A stretch of DNA of 64,000 bases from the NCBI GenBank assembly GCA_027257055.1, contig JAPVLO010000133.1, positions 5,580,001 through 5,644,000 of the forward strand, in the 5' to 3' direction. Positions 10,064 through 20,812 of the stretch are shown one piece after another. Position numbers and translations under genes: made by a program. Below the pieces are notes generated by a model. That model made no database searches, had not been told where the DNA came from, and saw nothing but the letters and a program-made list of their open reading frames with translations. Source of the DNA: Cephalopachus bancanus (taxonomy: Eukaryota; Chordata; Mammalia; Primates; Tarsiidae). Numbering within the stretch: position 1 is the first letter of the stretch; the number at the start of each line of letters is the position of its first letter.

Positions 10064-10929
10064 AATTATAAAGAAGTAGAACTTCTACATTTTGCTTTGC
10101 ATGACACTTTTCATAACTGAGGCACATCTACCACAAGAATTTCTCCTCACCAGGATTTAGAACCGGGCCACACGTACCTTTCACTGGCAGCAGATTTGCA
10201 CTTCAAGGCCTTCTTGAAAATACCAGCCCCACACCAAAAACCTGTGTGCACAGCAATTAGAAACGCCAATCCTGCTCGAATAGCCTCCACTAATTATAGT
10301 GGGAAGCCTCAGGGAGCGCCTTGCAGCCTGGCCTTAATCCAACCTCTGCATTTGAATGCACGACATCGGACCCCTCTGCAGCTGTGACCCACTGGGGTCA
10401 TCGGCCAATCAAAGACTCCCGCAGCTGGGCCTGGTCATTTGTTCTTGAAGATCTTATCATGCTGGACGCCTTTTCCCACTAGAAGCTCCTTTCTCACTTT
10501 CGGCCTCAATTTCCCTCCACTCACAAACACCCAGAATAGGAAGGTGCTTAAAGGACTTCTAATCCATTGATTGTCAAAATTGGGTTGTTTTTTCCCTAAT
10601 CAAGGAATCCTTCCCTCAAATGAAGGCTTACCCAGAGCCCGTGATGTAAACCAGAACCATTTGGAAGTGTCTGGTCATGGAGGGGAGGCAGCTGGCATCC
10701 ACCTGGGCACTGACCTCCCCTCCTAAGAAGGACTGCAGGGAGAAACGCTGTTCCCTCCATGTGTGGACGAGGAAGTAGGACTAACCCTCGGGGCCATCCT
10801 TGGCACTGGGGGCAGAATCAGTCTTTCCCCTACAGGACTGGCCTGTGTGTGGTGGTCACTCAAAGTCCCCAGGTCCCGGCTGAGTACCTGGAGAGATTTC
10901 CCATGAATGTGTCAACCCACACCCACTAC
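10064..10929. other. Unassigned sequence
   Basis: No repeat family or gene seen. The stretch contains a CCAATCA box-like motif near 10405 but no other promoter context. Confidence 0.5.
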
Positions 10930-11625
10930 GGAGAGACAGAGAGACACACACAGCAAGAGACAGAGAGAAAGAGAAAAAGAGAGAGACAGAGAGAGAGAGA
11001 GAAACAGACAGAATGAATGAGACAGAGAGATACTGAGGGAGAGACAGAGAGAGACAGAGACAGAGAAACAGACAGAGGGAGAGAGAGACACACACATACA
11101 GAATGACAGGCAGACAGAGAGTGGGAGAGACAGGGGAAGACAGAGACAGAGAGACAGGGGAGAGAGAGAGCAGAGACAGAGAGAGACAGAGAGTGGGAGA
11201 GAAAGAGAGAGAGAGAGAGGGAAAAACAGAGACAGAGAGACAAGGGAGAGAGAGAAAGAGAGAAGGAGAGACAGGGAGGGGGGAGAGACAGAGAGACAAG
11301 GGAAAGAGAGAGAGAGATAAAGAGAGAGAACGAGAGAGAGAGAGAGGCAGAGATGTGGGGGGGGGAGGCCAAGACAGGGGAGAGAGAGGTAGAGACAGAA
11401 ACAGAGAGAAGGAGAGAGGGAAAGACAGAGACAGAGAGATGGGGGAGAGAGATAGAAATGGAGACAGAGACAGAGAGGCAGACAAAGGGAGACAGAGAGA
11501 GACAGAGAAAGAGACGGAGAGAGACAGAGGGAGAGACGGAGAGAGAAAAGGAGATGGGGGGTGAGAGAGACAGAGACAGAGGGAGAGAGAGGGAAAGAGA
11601 GACAGAGAGAGAGAGACAGAGACAG
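10930..11625 (+). repeat. Large (GAGACA)n/(GA)n purine-rich tract
   Basis: About 700 bases made almost only of GAGA, GACA and GAAA words on the plus strand, with a G9 run near 11357. Long frames (up to 289 codons on the minus strand, 153 on the plus) cross it in several registers only because the composition lacks stop codons; their products are Ser/Leu- or Arg/Glu-rich low-complexity sequence. Confidence 0.97.
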
Positions 11626-12045
11626 CGTGCTCTGGTTTCTAGGCTGAGATTCCCTAGCTCCTGGAGTGGCTTGGGTTGGTCAAAGGACACAACAGGATGA
11701 ACCCAGGCTCCCTGAAGTCCAACCCATTGCTCCTCACTCCCCAGCACACAGCCTTCCCTGCATGTTTTCCGTCCTTCACCCCTTGGGAGCCTCACCCTGC
11801 AGGCCTAAGGCAATGCTATGTCTGCTCCTCTGGGAGGAGAACAGGCCTCACCCTTCTGCTGCTGCTCCTGCCGTAGAGTTGGGCAGAGGCTAATTTAGTC
11901 ACAGAGGAAATACCCTAGTACCTGCCAGTTTACATTGAGCACAGTCTCACTCCTGGGCCAGGACCGGTGACATGTCTCAGAGAGGTGCACTTTGCAGTTC
12001 TAACCCTGATTAACTGATTGTGCTGTTGTTGTTGCTGCCGCTGCT
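11626..12045. other. Unassigned sequence
   Basis: Nothing recognised; a short GTT/GCT-rich run lies at the right end next to the Alu. Confidence 0.5.
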
Positions 12046-12049
12046 GCTT

Positions 12050-12311
12050 GAGTCACTGTCTCACTCTGTGGTCAAGGCTGGAGTGCAGTGGTGCAATCAC
12101 AGCCCAGCACATCCTTGAGCTCCCATCTCAGCCTCCCGGGTAGTGGCAACTACAGGTGCGCACCGCCACACCCAGCTATTTTTCTTACTTTTTGTGGACA
12201 TGGTCTCACTACATTGCCCAGGCTGGTCTCAAACTCCTGGCCTCACCCAATCTTCCTGCCTTGACCTCCCAAAGTGTTGAGATTACAGGTGTGAGCCACT
12301 ACACACAGCCA
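12050..12311 (-). mobile_element. AluJ SINE
   Basis: Antisense Alu with both arms: GGCTGGAGTGCAGTGGTGCAATCACAG, CAGCCTCCCGGGTAG, TTTTTGTGGACATGGTCTCACTACATTGCCCAGGC in pieces and GATTACAGGTGTGAGCCAC. AluJ-type. Confidence 0.92.
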
Positions 12312-12389
12312 CCACAGTGTGCCGTTTTCCTCCAGATCATCTATGTTCTCCCCACAGCTGTATGACCATGATTGTGATAGATCACTTCC

Positions 12390-12603
12390 TGGTTGTTCTC
12401 CTGGCTATGGAGCCAGAGAGATCCAGGCTTGAGGCCTCCACCATTAATCAGCTATGTGACCTCCTAAAAGAGATCTGGCCTTTCTGGGCCTCAGTCTCTC
12501 CATTTATAAACTGGGAGAAAGGAAAACTTCCCCTGCAGGGATTCTTGCACAGATCGGATGCAGTCATGCATGTCCTGTGCTCAGCACTGGCAATTGTTTA
12601 GCA
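12390..12603 (+). mobile_element. MIR SINE
   Basis: TATGGAGCCAGAGAGATCCAGGCTTGAG, CAGCTATGTGACC, GGGCCTCAGTCTCTCCATTTATAAACTGGG and TGTGCTCAGCACTGGCA follow the MIR consensus nearly end to end in sense orientation. Confidence 0.85.
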
Positions 12604-13589
12604 AATGGCTGCTACTCTCCCTCACGGTCACCATCACCGTCCTCATGTCTTCATGTAATAGATTGCAATGAAGCCCATTCCTCTGAGGCAAGTCTCATGA
12701 CATTGTCACGTGGAGATGGACAGGGACCCCAGTTCACGAAGTCTCCCCCAGCTTCCAAGCTTGCCCTGTCACCTCAGTCCATCCTGGAAGAAAATGATAG
12801 ACCTCTCCTCCCCTCCTTCTAATAAGACGAATAGCCATCCTTGAGGCCATCTGAGAAATCTTATTTTCCACTGATAGAAGGGTTGGCCAATATCCAGACC
12901 TTTCAAAATGGGTTTTTACTAACAGTCTATCAAGTCTCTCAAGGGAAGTCTCGTGTCTGAGATGCTGGGATCCTTTTTTCCTGACAGTTTGAGCTGTGTG
13001 GTGGAAATCATTTTTGACAGGAAAAAAACCAGCTCAACTACAACGAAATCACGAACCGTCCACAGTGACCAATTTTCAAACTTCAAAATCCACACTTGTG
13101 TTTAATTATGACACACAAAAACGAATTTCCATGGAAATTTGATGTAAATTTTTGTCTTTTGCACTCGGTATTGAAAAACCAGTTGAACAATTTCAAAAAT
13201 CACAGCTATTAAAGTCAAACTAAACCAAACACATTGTTCTGAGATATTTGCCAAAAGTTGTTTCAGAGTACAGTTTGTTTTGCTGAATCAATTAGTTTTT
13301 GCAAAGCTCTATATGTATAAAGCATTGGTTAGATGCTTGCTCAAAGTCTATCCATATGGTGAGTGTTTTAGATGATATATACAGATGTTAAGTGTATATA
13401 TGAAAAAGTACACTTTATTGAAAATAGTTAAGACCCAGTAAATCATAACAAATTCAATATTAAATTCCATGTTGGGATTCCTTGGTTAGATCAGTTTCAG
13501 TAGCTCTTCTTAATAGAAAGCTTTTGTGTGTTCCTAAGGACATTTTGCCCAGGAAAAGACCAGTGCACAGTCTCCAGCTACCATTTCCT
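12604..13589. other. Unassigned low-repeat sequence
   Basis: No repeat recognised. It holds an interleaved pair of inverted repeats at 12974-13037 and a perfect 16-base palindrome, AATTTCCATGGAAATT, at 13124-13139. The region leads into the candidate conserved element. Confidence 0.5.
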
Positions 13590-13990
13590 TGTTCTTTTTA
13601 TTCTTAATGAAACAATAATCATTCAATTAATCTTGTCACCAAATGGAGGCTGGTTTCATTTCAGTTGTTTGCTAATTATTATTGGGCGGATCTTTCAATT
13701 GTTGGAAATGTTGTCCAATTGCCACAAACTACTAATGAAGCCGCTTGGTTAATGAGGGAATGAGAGCAATTAGCTTGTCAGCAGTTCATTCCGATGGTCC
13801 CCAGAGAAACACTACATTTGGGGCTTCGAACTGCAGAAGCGCTTGACCTCTAAACCTTCCTCCTTCCCTGTCACTGATGTTGGATGGAAAGTCACTTATT
13901 TTGTCAGGCTAATGGGAGGTAATGAAGTACGCTGTGGCTGCGGCTGGCTCCTCTGTTTTCCTCTTGCTAATTTTAGAAAGTTTAAAAATA
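13590..13990. promoter_or_regulatory. Candidate conserved non-coding enhancer
   Basis: This 400-base block has no repeat signature and is dense in homeodomain-type cores: ATTCAATTAATC, GCTAATTATTATT, CTAATGAAG, GGTTAATGAGG and GCAATTAGC. CAATTG occurs near 13698 and CCAATTG near 13715; TALE-like TGTCA cores occur in TTGTCAGCAG and TTTTGTCAGGC. The look resembles vertebrate developmental enhancers. This is inference from composition only; cross-species alignment is what would decide it. Confidence 0.3.
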
Positions 13991-14269
13991 GATGAAGGGG
14001 TCTATTCTGGACACCCTTAAAAGAGGAAACCCAAGGTAGGACTCACAGAGTCCATGGAGGTCTGCTGACCACCCCCGAGGCTATCTGAAGTCATTTGTCT
14101 GACCCCAGAGCCTCCTCTGCCAAGGAACTAGGAGTTTTTTAAGTTACAAGACTTATGAGTCAAGCCAGTTTTGTTTGTAGCTTTGATTTAATGGGACAAG
14201 AGAGGATGATGATACAGAAATAAGCTTCTTGCTTCCATCTCTGCCAAGCTGTCTTTAAAAAGCAATAGA
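13991..14269. other. Unassigned sequence
   Basis: Nothing recognised. Confidence 0.5.
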
Positions 14270-14369
14270 TGGGCCTCCCAGCACTTTGGGAGACTGAGGC
14301 GGGAGGATTGCTTGAGTCCAGGAGTTTGAGACCAGCCTGGGCAACACAGTGAGAACTCATTTCTGTTAA
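14270..14369 (+). mobile_element. Alu left-arm fragment
   Basis: CCTCCCAGCACTTTGGGAGACTGAGGCGGGAGGATTGCTTGAG in pieces and GACCAGCCTGGGCAACACAGTGAG are AluJ left arm. It lacks the first ~30 bases, and the A-rich region has become the following CA/CG tract. Confidence 0.85.
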
Positions 14370-14424
14370 ACACACATGCACACATGCGCACACATGCACG
14401 CATGTGCACGCAGACGCGCACGCG

Positions 14425-14457
<33 letters not shown>

Positions 14458-14458
14458 T
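14370..14458 (+). repeat. (CA)n/(CG)n alternating purine-pyrimidine tract
   Basis: About 88 bases of ACACATGC-type units, then a CG-rich core (CACGCGCGCGCGCGCAC), then pure CA. Alternation is broken once near 14413. It is a strong Z-DNA candidate. Confidence 0.95.
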
Positions 14459-15284
14459 CTTAAATAAATAATAGAAGTAAAAAGCAATGAAATTAGGTAA
14501 TTCATTTGTTGCCGTTGGGGGGAAGGGCAGTGAGTGAGACTGGGGAGGGAGTTTTCATAAATGGTCTTACAGAAAGCTCTTAGGACAACTTGACAAGCCT
14601 GCCAAAGAGTCATAATTCAAAGCAGAATCATGGGGTGGCTCTAAGCTGGGACCTCCCGTTTTCCATGGGAACTCTGTGTGGCACACTCCACCTCTTGGGT
14701 TTGGCTGACTCTGAGCACTTGGGTGCTCCACTGGATCCATTTTCTGTCTCCTGTGTCCTCATGTTGGGGGCAGGAGAGGGTAGTCCCAGGCCTTGGTAGA
14801 CCTTGGAAGACTAATCACCAGGCCATAATCTGGTGGCCCATGAGGCCCGGTTAACTAAGTCGCTTCATCAACCGTGTGTTCCAGAGTTTGCCTCACCTCG
14901 TCTCCATCTCTCTCCTCAGGATTGTGATGAAAAGCTCCCTTAAGCTTAAGCCATTATAACAACTACAAAGGATCTAAAAGAAACAAATGAAATGGAAACA
15001 GAGGCGACGAGTCCCATCTCATAGTCCTACTGAAGTTGTCACCAGTTGTAGAGGTAGCGGTGTTGACCTTGTTGGAACTCAAGGGACCCAGTAAATAGCA
15101 CACCCTCTTCTCTCTTCATGAATTCTAAACCAAATGAAAAATAAGACAAAAACATAAGCTGGATGGGAGCCAATATCACCTTCATTTTAAATTGATAGAA
15201 TTCAATTCAGATGTCACTATACTCTTGAGAGAAATTACCTCCATATTCTTAAAAACTAAAATATGGAGGACATCAATGTCCACA
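14459..15284. other. Unassigned sequence
   Basis: No repeat or gene recognised. A 9-base inverted repeat, CCTCCATAT/ATATGGAGG, lies at 15238-15246 and 15261-15269. Confidence 0.5.
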
Positions 15285-15545
15285 GCTGCCCGAGTCCTTG
15301 ACATAAATGGACACAGCATTTGTATGTAACATAACCTCATTCTCCCATCTACTTTAAATTATCTCTAGATGACTTACAATACCCAATACTGTGTAAATAG
15401 TTGTCCTACTGTATTTTTTAGCAAATAACGATAAGAAAAAAGTCTGTACATATTCAATATAGACACAGTTTTTTTCCAAGTATTTTCAATCCTTGGTTAG
15501 CTAAGTCCATGATGCAGAACCCATGGATACAGATGGGTCGACTGT
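15285..15545 (-). mobile_element. MER2-like Tigger DNA transposon
   Basis: AATTATCTCTAGATGACTTACAATACCC, GTAAATAGTTGTCCTACTGTATT, AAGAAAAAAGTCTGTACAT, TTTTCAATCCTTGGTTAGC and a terminal GATGGGTCGACTG follow the reverse of MER2/Tigger, whose end begins CAGTCGGCCCTC. The non-autonomous copy is diverged and inactive. Confidence 0.8.
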
Positions 15546-16278
15546 GCCCACGCAAAGGAAAAGAGAACCATGCAAATTATGAGCCATTTTCAGCAGTTGA
15601 AGCAGCTAGTGCATGCATGTGTGTTTTGTTCTTACCAGGACAGCAGAAATGCTGTGCAAGCTGTCCATTGTTTTCACCTCACTTCTCAATGTGCACAGAC
15701 TCCACCAGGGTGCTCTTCCTCCAGCTTCCAGAAGAGTCAAGGGAGACTGGGGCGGAACTGGGGTTGTTCTGTTTCCCTTTCCTTCTGTGTTATTTTCATC
15801 ATAACTGATTGACTAACACAAGAAAGTAATAAAACAAAAGATGTGACAGCGTCCCCTGACCAAGTGTTTCTGAGAACACCATTCCGTTCCTCCTGTGTTT
15901 GAAGCAAATTCTGGTTTGAACAGAAAGCAGGGTCTCTGGGGCTGTTAGTGCTTTTCCCGGCCCCCCAACCCCCCAATACTTGACTCAACATGCTCACTTT
16001 GCACTTGCTCTGCATCCCACTGATCTCCCGAGCATCGTGGACCCCCAGAACACTATGTGCCTAGGGCACTGGGAATGCTGTCTGCAAATGGGCAGTTGGG
16101 ATGGAGGACGCTATATCACACTTGTTGCCTCTGCTCAAGTGCAACCTTTATTGTCCATCACACTTTGCTTGTGAAACACAAGTTCAAGATAAGGAATTTC
16201 AAACAGGGACGCCAAAGCAATAAACCCAGCATGGGGCACTTTTGAGCACAAGACTCTCTGCACTGGCATAAGTCACAT
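15546..16278. other. Unassigned sequence
   Basis: No repeat or gene recognised. Overlapping small frames near 15570-15812 lie in different registers with no family match. Confidence 0.5.
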
Positions 16279-16624
16279 GCCTATGAATATCTGTGCCCAT
16301 GAAGATCACATGCTCATGAAGATCTGTGTCCATGAAGCTCACACGCCCATGAAGATCACGCGCCCATGAAGACCACGTGCCCATGAAGAACACATGTCCA
16401 CGAAAATTTGTGCCCATGAAGATCATGTGTCCATGAAGATCTGTGCCCATGAAGATCACTTTCCCATGAAGATTATGTGCCCATGAAGATCACACACCTG
16501 TGAAGATCACTTACCCATGAAGATCACTTTCCCATGAAGATCATGTGCCCGTGAAGATCACATGCCCACGAAGATCACATGCCCATGAAGATCACTTTCC
16601 CATGAAGATTACATGCCCGTGAAT
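16279..16624. repeat. Minisatellite, 16/17-bp unit, about 20.6 copies
   Basis: Twenty complete units plus a partial one of the form GCCCATGAAGATCACAT. Four units are 16 bases long (ending TCTGT or TTTGT), and all of them lie in the left half; every unit from the eleventh on is 17 bases. The reverse strand is open for 86 codons with a 17-residue periodicity, which is a by-product of the repeat. Confidence 0.96.
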
Positions 16625-17149
16625 CCAGCCCTAGGTAGAGCGTTAGCACTGAGGGAACTTGGCCGCAGATGAGCAACAGAGAAAGGTGACTTCAAGGACA
16701 GTGACCTGAGAGGGAAGAAGGGAAGAACAGGTGTTGGCACAGCCCCCTGTTCATGTTTCAAGTAATTTCTCTCACTTTTGCAGGAGATAAGAATACTAAT
16801 GATATGTGGACCTTATCCAAACAGATCCCCATGTTGCACATGATGGCTGGGGAGAGTACTAGGGGGTATTATCCCTCCATCAACACAAAGGACTCATAGT
16901 TGTTATTCAGAGTTTTGTGGACCCAGTATAGCCTCTGTGTTAAATTTCCTTCCACTGAGTGCAAAAGTATGTGAGTTTTTGCTACATTTCTGTGGGTATC
17001 TGGCAACAACCAATATGATTAAATAAAAGTTTATTACAATTTTTTAAGTGATTTAGTAAAATTGGTATAAATACGTTAGCCTTGATAAATTAAACAACTC
17101 TTGGTGTCCTTTAAATCCACTGCATTTGTGACCATTTTAGAACATACAA
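16625..17149. other. Unassigned sequence
   Basis: No repeat or gene securely recognised. Confidence 0.5.
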
Positions 17150-17300
17150 AGTGTTTTCATCCACAGAGTCCCCTCCTAACCCCCACAATGACCCTGTGGA
17201 GTGGGATAGGCAGATGCTCGAACCCTGAACTGAATTGCACCAGCCTACGCTTCCCTCATGGCATCAGTGGGCTGGAGAAAGTTGAGTATAAGCCAGACAG
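17150..17300 (-). mobile_element. Possible MIR fragment
   Basis: CAAAGTGTTTTCATCC...CCACAATGACCCTGTGGAGTGGGATAGGCAG resembles the antisense MIR block CTCACAACAACCCTGTGAGGTAGG. Weak, because the flanks do not follow. Confidence 0.3.
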
Positions 17301-17419
17301 TGCCCGGGGTGACCCAGATTCAAGATATGCCAGGCCGACCTACAAGTGTCAACCTACAAGTGTTAACCAGGCCACCTACACACTTTCCATTTTTCAGAGG
17401 TTCTCCATAGTTCAAACCT

Positions 17420-17937
17420 CATTGTCCTGACTTACAAGGCCAGTGTGATGTGAAAGTTGTCTCCCTCTCCAACGACCCATCCTAACCCCTTTAGCTTCAC
17501 TGGCCTTCTGCTTACACCTGGAGCCCATTAAGCTCTCCCTACCTCAGGCCTTTGCACTTTCAGTGCTCTGCCTGGAATATTCTTCTGTGAACTCTTTGCA
17601 ATGTTTATCTTGAAATCACTCAAGCTTAAATGTCTCTTCCACGTGGAAGCCTTCACTGGTCTCCCCCTTGGGGTCAGTCTCTACCCCATTTCTCTATGTT
17701 GTGTGACCTCCTTGAGGTCAATCCTTACCCTGTTACTCTCTATCCAGCTCCTTCTAGAATCACAGAATGAACCATAGTTGGTATTATTTATGTCTCTGCC
17801 TGCTTGTTGACCATTTTTCCCTTCCCTATCACATGTAAGCTTCATGAAGGCAAGACCTTGTCAAGATTGTTCATTACTCTATTCCTAACACATAGAGCAG
17901 TTCCTGGTACCAAATAGATGCTCAATGGTCTTTTATT
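17420..17937 (+). mobile_element. L2 LINE 3' end
   Basis: CTACCTCAGGCCTTTGCACTTTCAGTGCTCTGCCTGGAATATTCTTC, AAATGTCTCTTCCACGTGGAAGCCTTCAC, TTCATGAAGGCAAGACC and a final TAGATGCTCAATGGTCTT are classic L2 3' sequence in sense orientation. Confidence 0.9.
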
Positions 17938-18829
17938 TAGATGAAGAATAAGAAGGAAGTCAAATGGATGTGTTCAAATTGCCTGATGTAGCAGACATTG
18001 GGGAGACCCAGGGAACCACGTGCAAGCTGAGGAAATAGAAATTATGCACAAGAGAAAGGAGGTGTAGACAGGATTGCAGGAATAAGTCAAATCCGAAAGA
18101 TAGGAAGTAGATCTCAGAGCTGCCATCAGTGGGAACAATGTGTGTCCTGACAATAAGCTTTTCTTGCCAGACACCAACCAAAGTCCCAAGTTTTTTAAAT
18201 TCACAAACTAAAGGTCTCCTGCTATCGTGGAAACTTTTTATCAAGATTCTCTTAGCTACAAGTAACAGGTGCATAATTCAAACTAGCTCTGAGTGAAAAG
18301 GGGAGTTTTATTGACTCATAAAACTAGGACCATGGCTGGTTAAGGAGTGACTGAACCCAGTGGCTGGAATTCTGTCACCTTCTCTCTCCCTGACCCCTAC
18401 CCTATGTATGTACACATTTACTCTCTCTATATATAATAGGTATGTATCAATATATCCTTATTTTATAAACTTGCTTTCCTTAGTGCTGTCGATTCTTTCC
18501 AAGGCAAGTTCCTGACAGAAAACATGACCATAGTCACAACCAAACCCAAATTTTTACAACTCTTGATCAAAAAGAAAGAGACACCCTCTTCCTCCCAGTG
18601 TCCTTGAGTGAAATTTGCGGGGCTTCTTCACCTGATTCAATCTGCACAAGTCCAGGAGGCTAAGTCACTATGAATGGCCATCTCGGATGACCCATCCAAC
18701 CCCATAACTGGCAAACACAACAGAGTGGTAAACCGTCAAGACCACAGGGGATAGATGAGGTAAGGCTTCCCAAAGGGAGAGATGCTGCCAGACAAAAAGG
18801 ACATGTCCTCGGCTTGTCTGCCCAGCCCC
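17938..18829. other. Unassigned, partly repeat-like
   Basis: CTACAAGTAACAGGTGCATAATTCAAACTAGCT...GGGAGTTTTATTGACTCATAAAACT (18250-18330) recalls an abundant mammalian interspersed repeat that I cannot name. The rest is unrecognised. Confidence 0.4.
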
Positions 18830-19400
18830 CTCCCCAATACCTTAAGAGCCCCTGAACATATCACACTCTTCTATATGATCAGGACTTTGCACATGGCCTC
18901 TGCCTTGGTTTACCTTCTCTCTCTCTCTTTGTCTTTTTTTGAGTTGAGGTCTCACTCTGTTGTCCAGGCTGGAGTGTAGTGGCACAATCAGTGCTCACCG
19001 CAGCCTCGATCTCATGGGTTCAGGTAATTCTTCCGCCTCAGGCTCCTGAGAGGCTGGGACTACAGGCACATGCCACTGGGCCCAGCTATTTCTAAAAAAA
19101 ATTTTATAGAGATGAGATCTTGCTGTATAGCCTAGGCTGTTTTCAAACTCCTGGTCTCAAGCAATTCTCCCAAATTGCTGGGATTACAGGCATGAGCCAC
19201 CATGCCCAGTCAGTTTCCCTTCTCTCTTAGCTGCCTGGTGAACTTGGGATGAAAGGTCACTCTCGAAGCCCTCTGTGTGTATTTCCACCCCAACCCGCTT
19301 GCTGCCCTGTGCTCTTCTTTGTTTACTCAGCTGCCTTTCTTGGTCAGACTACAGCAGTCTTGGTGGCAGGGACAGTGAGCAGGTGCTCAATACACTAGGG
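18830..19400 (+). mobile_element. L2 LINE fragment split by an Alu
   Basis: Before the Alu: CCCTGAACATATCACACTC...GGACTTTGCACATGGCCTCTGCC. After it: CTGCCTGGTGAACTTGGGATGAAAGGTCACTC...GGTGCTCAATACACTAGG. The two halves are consistent with one L2 interrupted at about 18938-19213. Confidence 0.65.
18940..19213 (-). mobile_element. AluJ SINE nested in L2
   Basis: Antisense full-length Alu: GGCTGGAGTGTAGTGGCACAATC, CAGCCTCGATCTCATGGG, GGCTGGGACTACAGGCAC, GAGATGAGATCTTGCTG and GATTACAGGCATGAGCCACC. AluJ-type. Confidence 0.92.
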
Positions 19401-19764
19401 GCTCCACAAAGAAATGGATGTATGACTATTCAATATTCAAAGATTATGCAACTTATGAATTATGGGGCCCAGATTAGAACCCAGGGTCTCTCTGACAGTC
19501 CATTCTCTGATATGTGTGTGGCATCGTTGCTGTGCAGGGTGCTTATGAAGGAAAGCTGTAGCATTCTCCACTGTGGCAGCAAAAGTCTTAGTTTGGGGAT
19601 TCATGCTGAGAAAAATCAAAACAATTCTCCACTGAATAAATGAGTACAAAACGTCTAGGATGTTCTACTGAAGCAAATGGTGTCATTGGAGTCATGATTA
19701 CTCAGGGAACTTTTCTGTTTTCAAGTTCTTTTCATAATCCTTCGAGCCATCAATATTCTGGACA
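19401..19764. other. Unassigned sequence
   Basis: Nothing recognised. A 122-codon plus-strand frame (19275-19643) starts in L2 sequence and has no family resemblance. Confidence 0.5.
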
Positions 19765-19888
19765 AACATTCATCCAATATGTACTTATTTAGTGATGCTG
19801 AGCAGGACATTGCCTGTACCAGAGACCAGGGACAGAAGGCGGATGAGATGTGTCCCCTGCCCGTGAGAAGACACAGACAGGAAGAGAG
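19765..19888 (-). mobile_element. L2 LINE 3' end, antisense
   Basis: CATCCAATATGTACTTATTTAGTGATGCTGAGCAGGACATTGCCTG...GTCCCCTGCCCGTGAGAAGACACAGACAG follows the antisense L2 end. Confidence 0.5.
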
Positions 19889-19939
19889 TAAGCACAGGCT
19901 GCGTGACCCTCACATGGGAAAACCTCACCCCTCCTCTGT

Positions 19940-20570
19940 TCAGAGACACCCTGGTTTCCCATCTCAGTCATTGTCACCCTCAAGGTCCTTGCTGGGACTT
20001 CCAAGGCTCCGTTGTGTCACCCTGCCTATCCAACCTCATTTCCCTCTGTCCCTGAACTCCCAAGTCTCTGCCTCTGTCTTCTGGGCCTCTGAGCCTCCGT
20101 TTTCCTGCCTGAAATGTCCTTTGCCAGATAGCAAGTCCAGTGCCTCACTTCCTTCGGGTCTCTGCACAAAAGCCTTTCTGTCTGGAAGGGCTTTCCCATC
20201 CACACTGTCTGCTGCACACCTCCCAGCCATGCGTCCTGGGCTCAGGCAATCCTCCTGCCTCAGCCTTCCAAGCAGCTGGGACTACAGGTGTGTACCATCA
20301 CATCTGGCTAATTTTTTTATTTTTTGTAGAGATGAAGTTTCATTATGTTGCCCAAGCTGTTTTCAACTCCTGAGCTCAAGTAGTCCTCTTGCCTTGGCAT
20401 GAGCCACCGTGCCCAATTAACTGATATATATGTATTTTGTATTGTATCTTTCTTTTACAAACGCACACACACGTCACATATACACAATTATAAATTCCTT
20501 GAAATTGGAATTTGCAATTGTATCTATATTCAACAAGTAGTTGTTGAATGAATGAATGAATACATTTTAT
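19940..20570 (+). mobile_element. L2 LINE 3' end split by an Alu
   Basis: GCCTCACTTCCTTCGGGTCTCTGCACAAAAGCC and TCTGGAAGGGCTTTCCC are L2 3' sequence. After the inserted Alu the tail resumes with AACAAGTAGTTGTTGAATGAATGAATGAAT, the usual L2 (TGAA)n terminus. Confidence 0.75.
20236..20418 (-). mobile_element. Partial Alu nested in L2
   Basis: Antisense Alu from CTGGGCTCAGGCAATCC to CATGAGCCACCGTGCCCAATT. The outer right arm is missing, and an internal deletion removes the CCTCCCAAAGTGCTGGGATTACAGG block. AluJ-type. Confidence 0.88.
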
Positions 20571-20770
20571 AAATACTTAGGATAAACTTTATCAAAATAT
20601 AATTGTGTGTAATTTTACAATTATGACAATTATTCTCTTAAACTGTACTGATGATAGCTCTTAGTAATGGTATCTGAATCTAGGTGTTTAGACCAGGGCC
20701 TGGCTCTGGTTGACGAGGCTGTTTCTTATTTCTAGAAAACCATTAGAAGCAAGACACTAGACTAGACGTG

Positions 20771-20812
20771 AATACATATATTTTTATATATATATATTTA
20801 TTTAAAAAAAGA
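20771..20812. repeat. (TA)n-rich microsatellite
   Basis: ACATATATTTTTATATATATATATTTATTTA, an impure TA run. Confidence 0.85.

Noticed and set aside
10856..11795. Long minus-strand frames (209 and 289 codons) and plus-strand frames across the GAGACA tract
   Set aside because: They exist in several registers at once and encode only low-complexity Ser/Leu- or Arg/Glu-rich sequence; the tract simply lacks stop codons.
16279..16624. CRISPR-like array
   Set aside because: Units are directly adjacent 16-17-base repeats without spacers, in a vertebrate genome; this is a minisatellite.
16956..16985. MADE1/mariner-like half (GAGTGCAAAAGTATGTGAG)
   Set aside because: Only about 25 bases resemble it; no inverted partner or TA duplication is visible.
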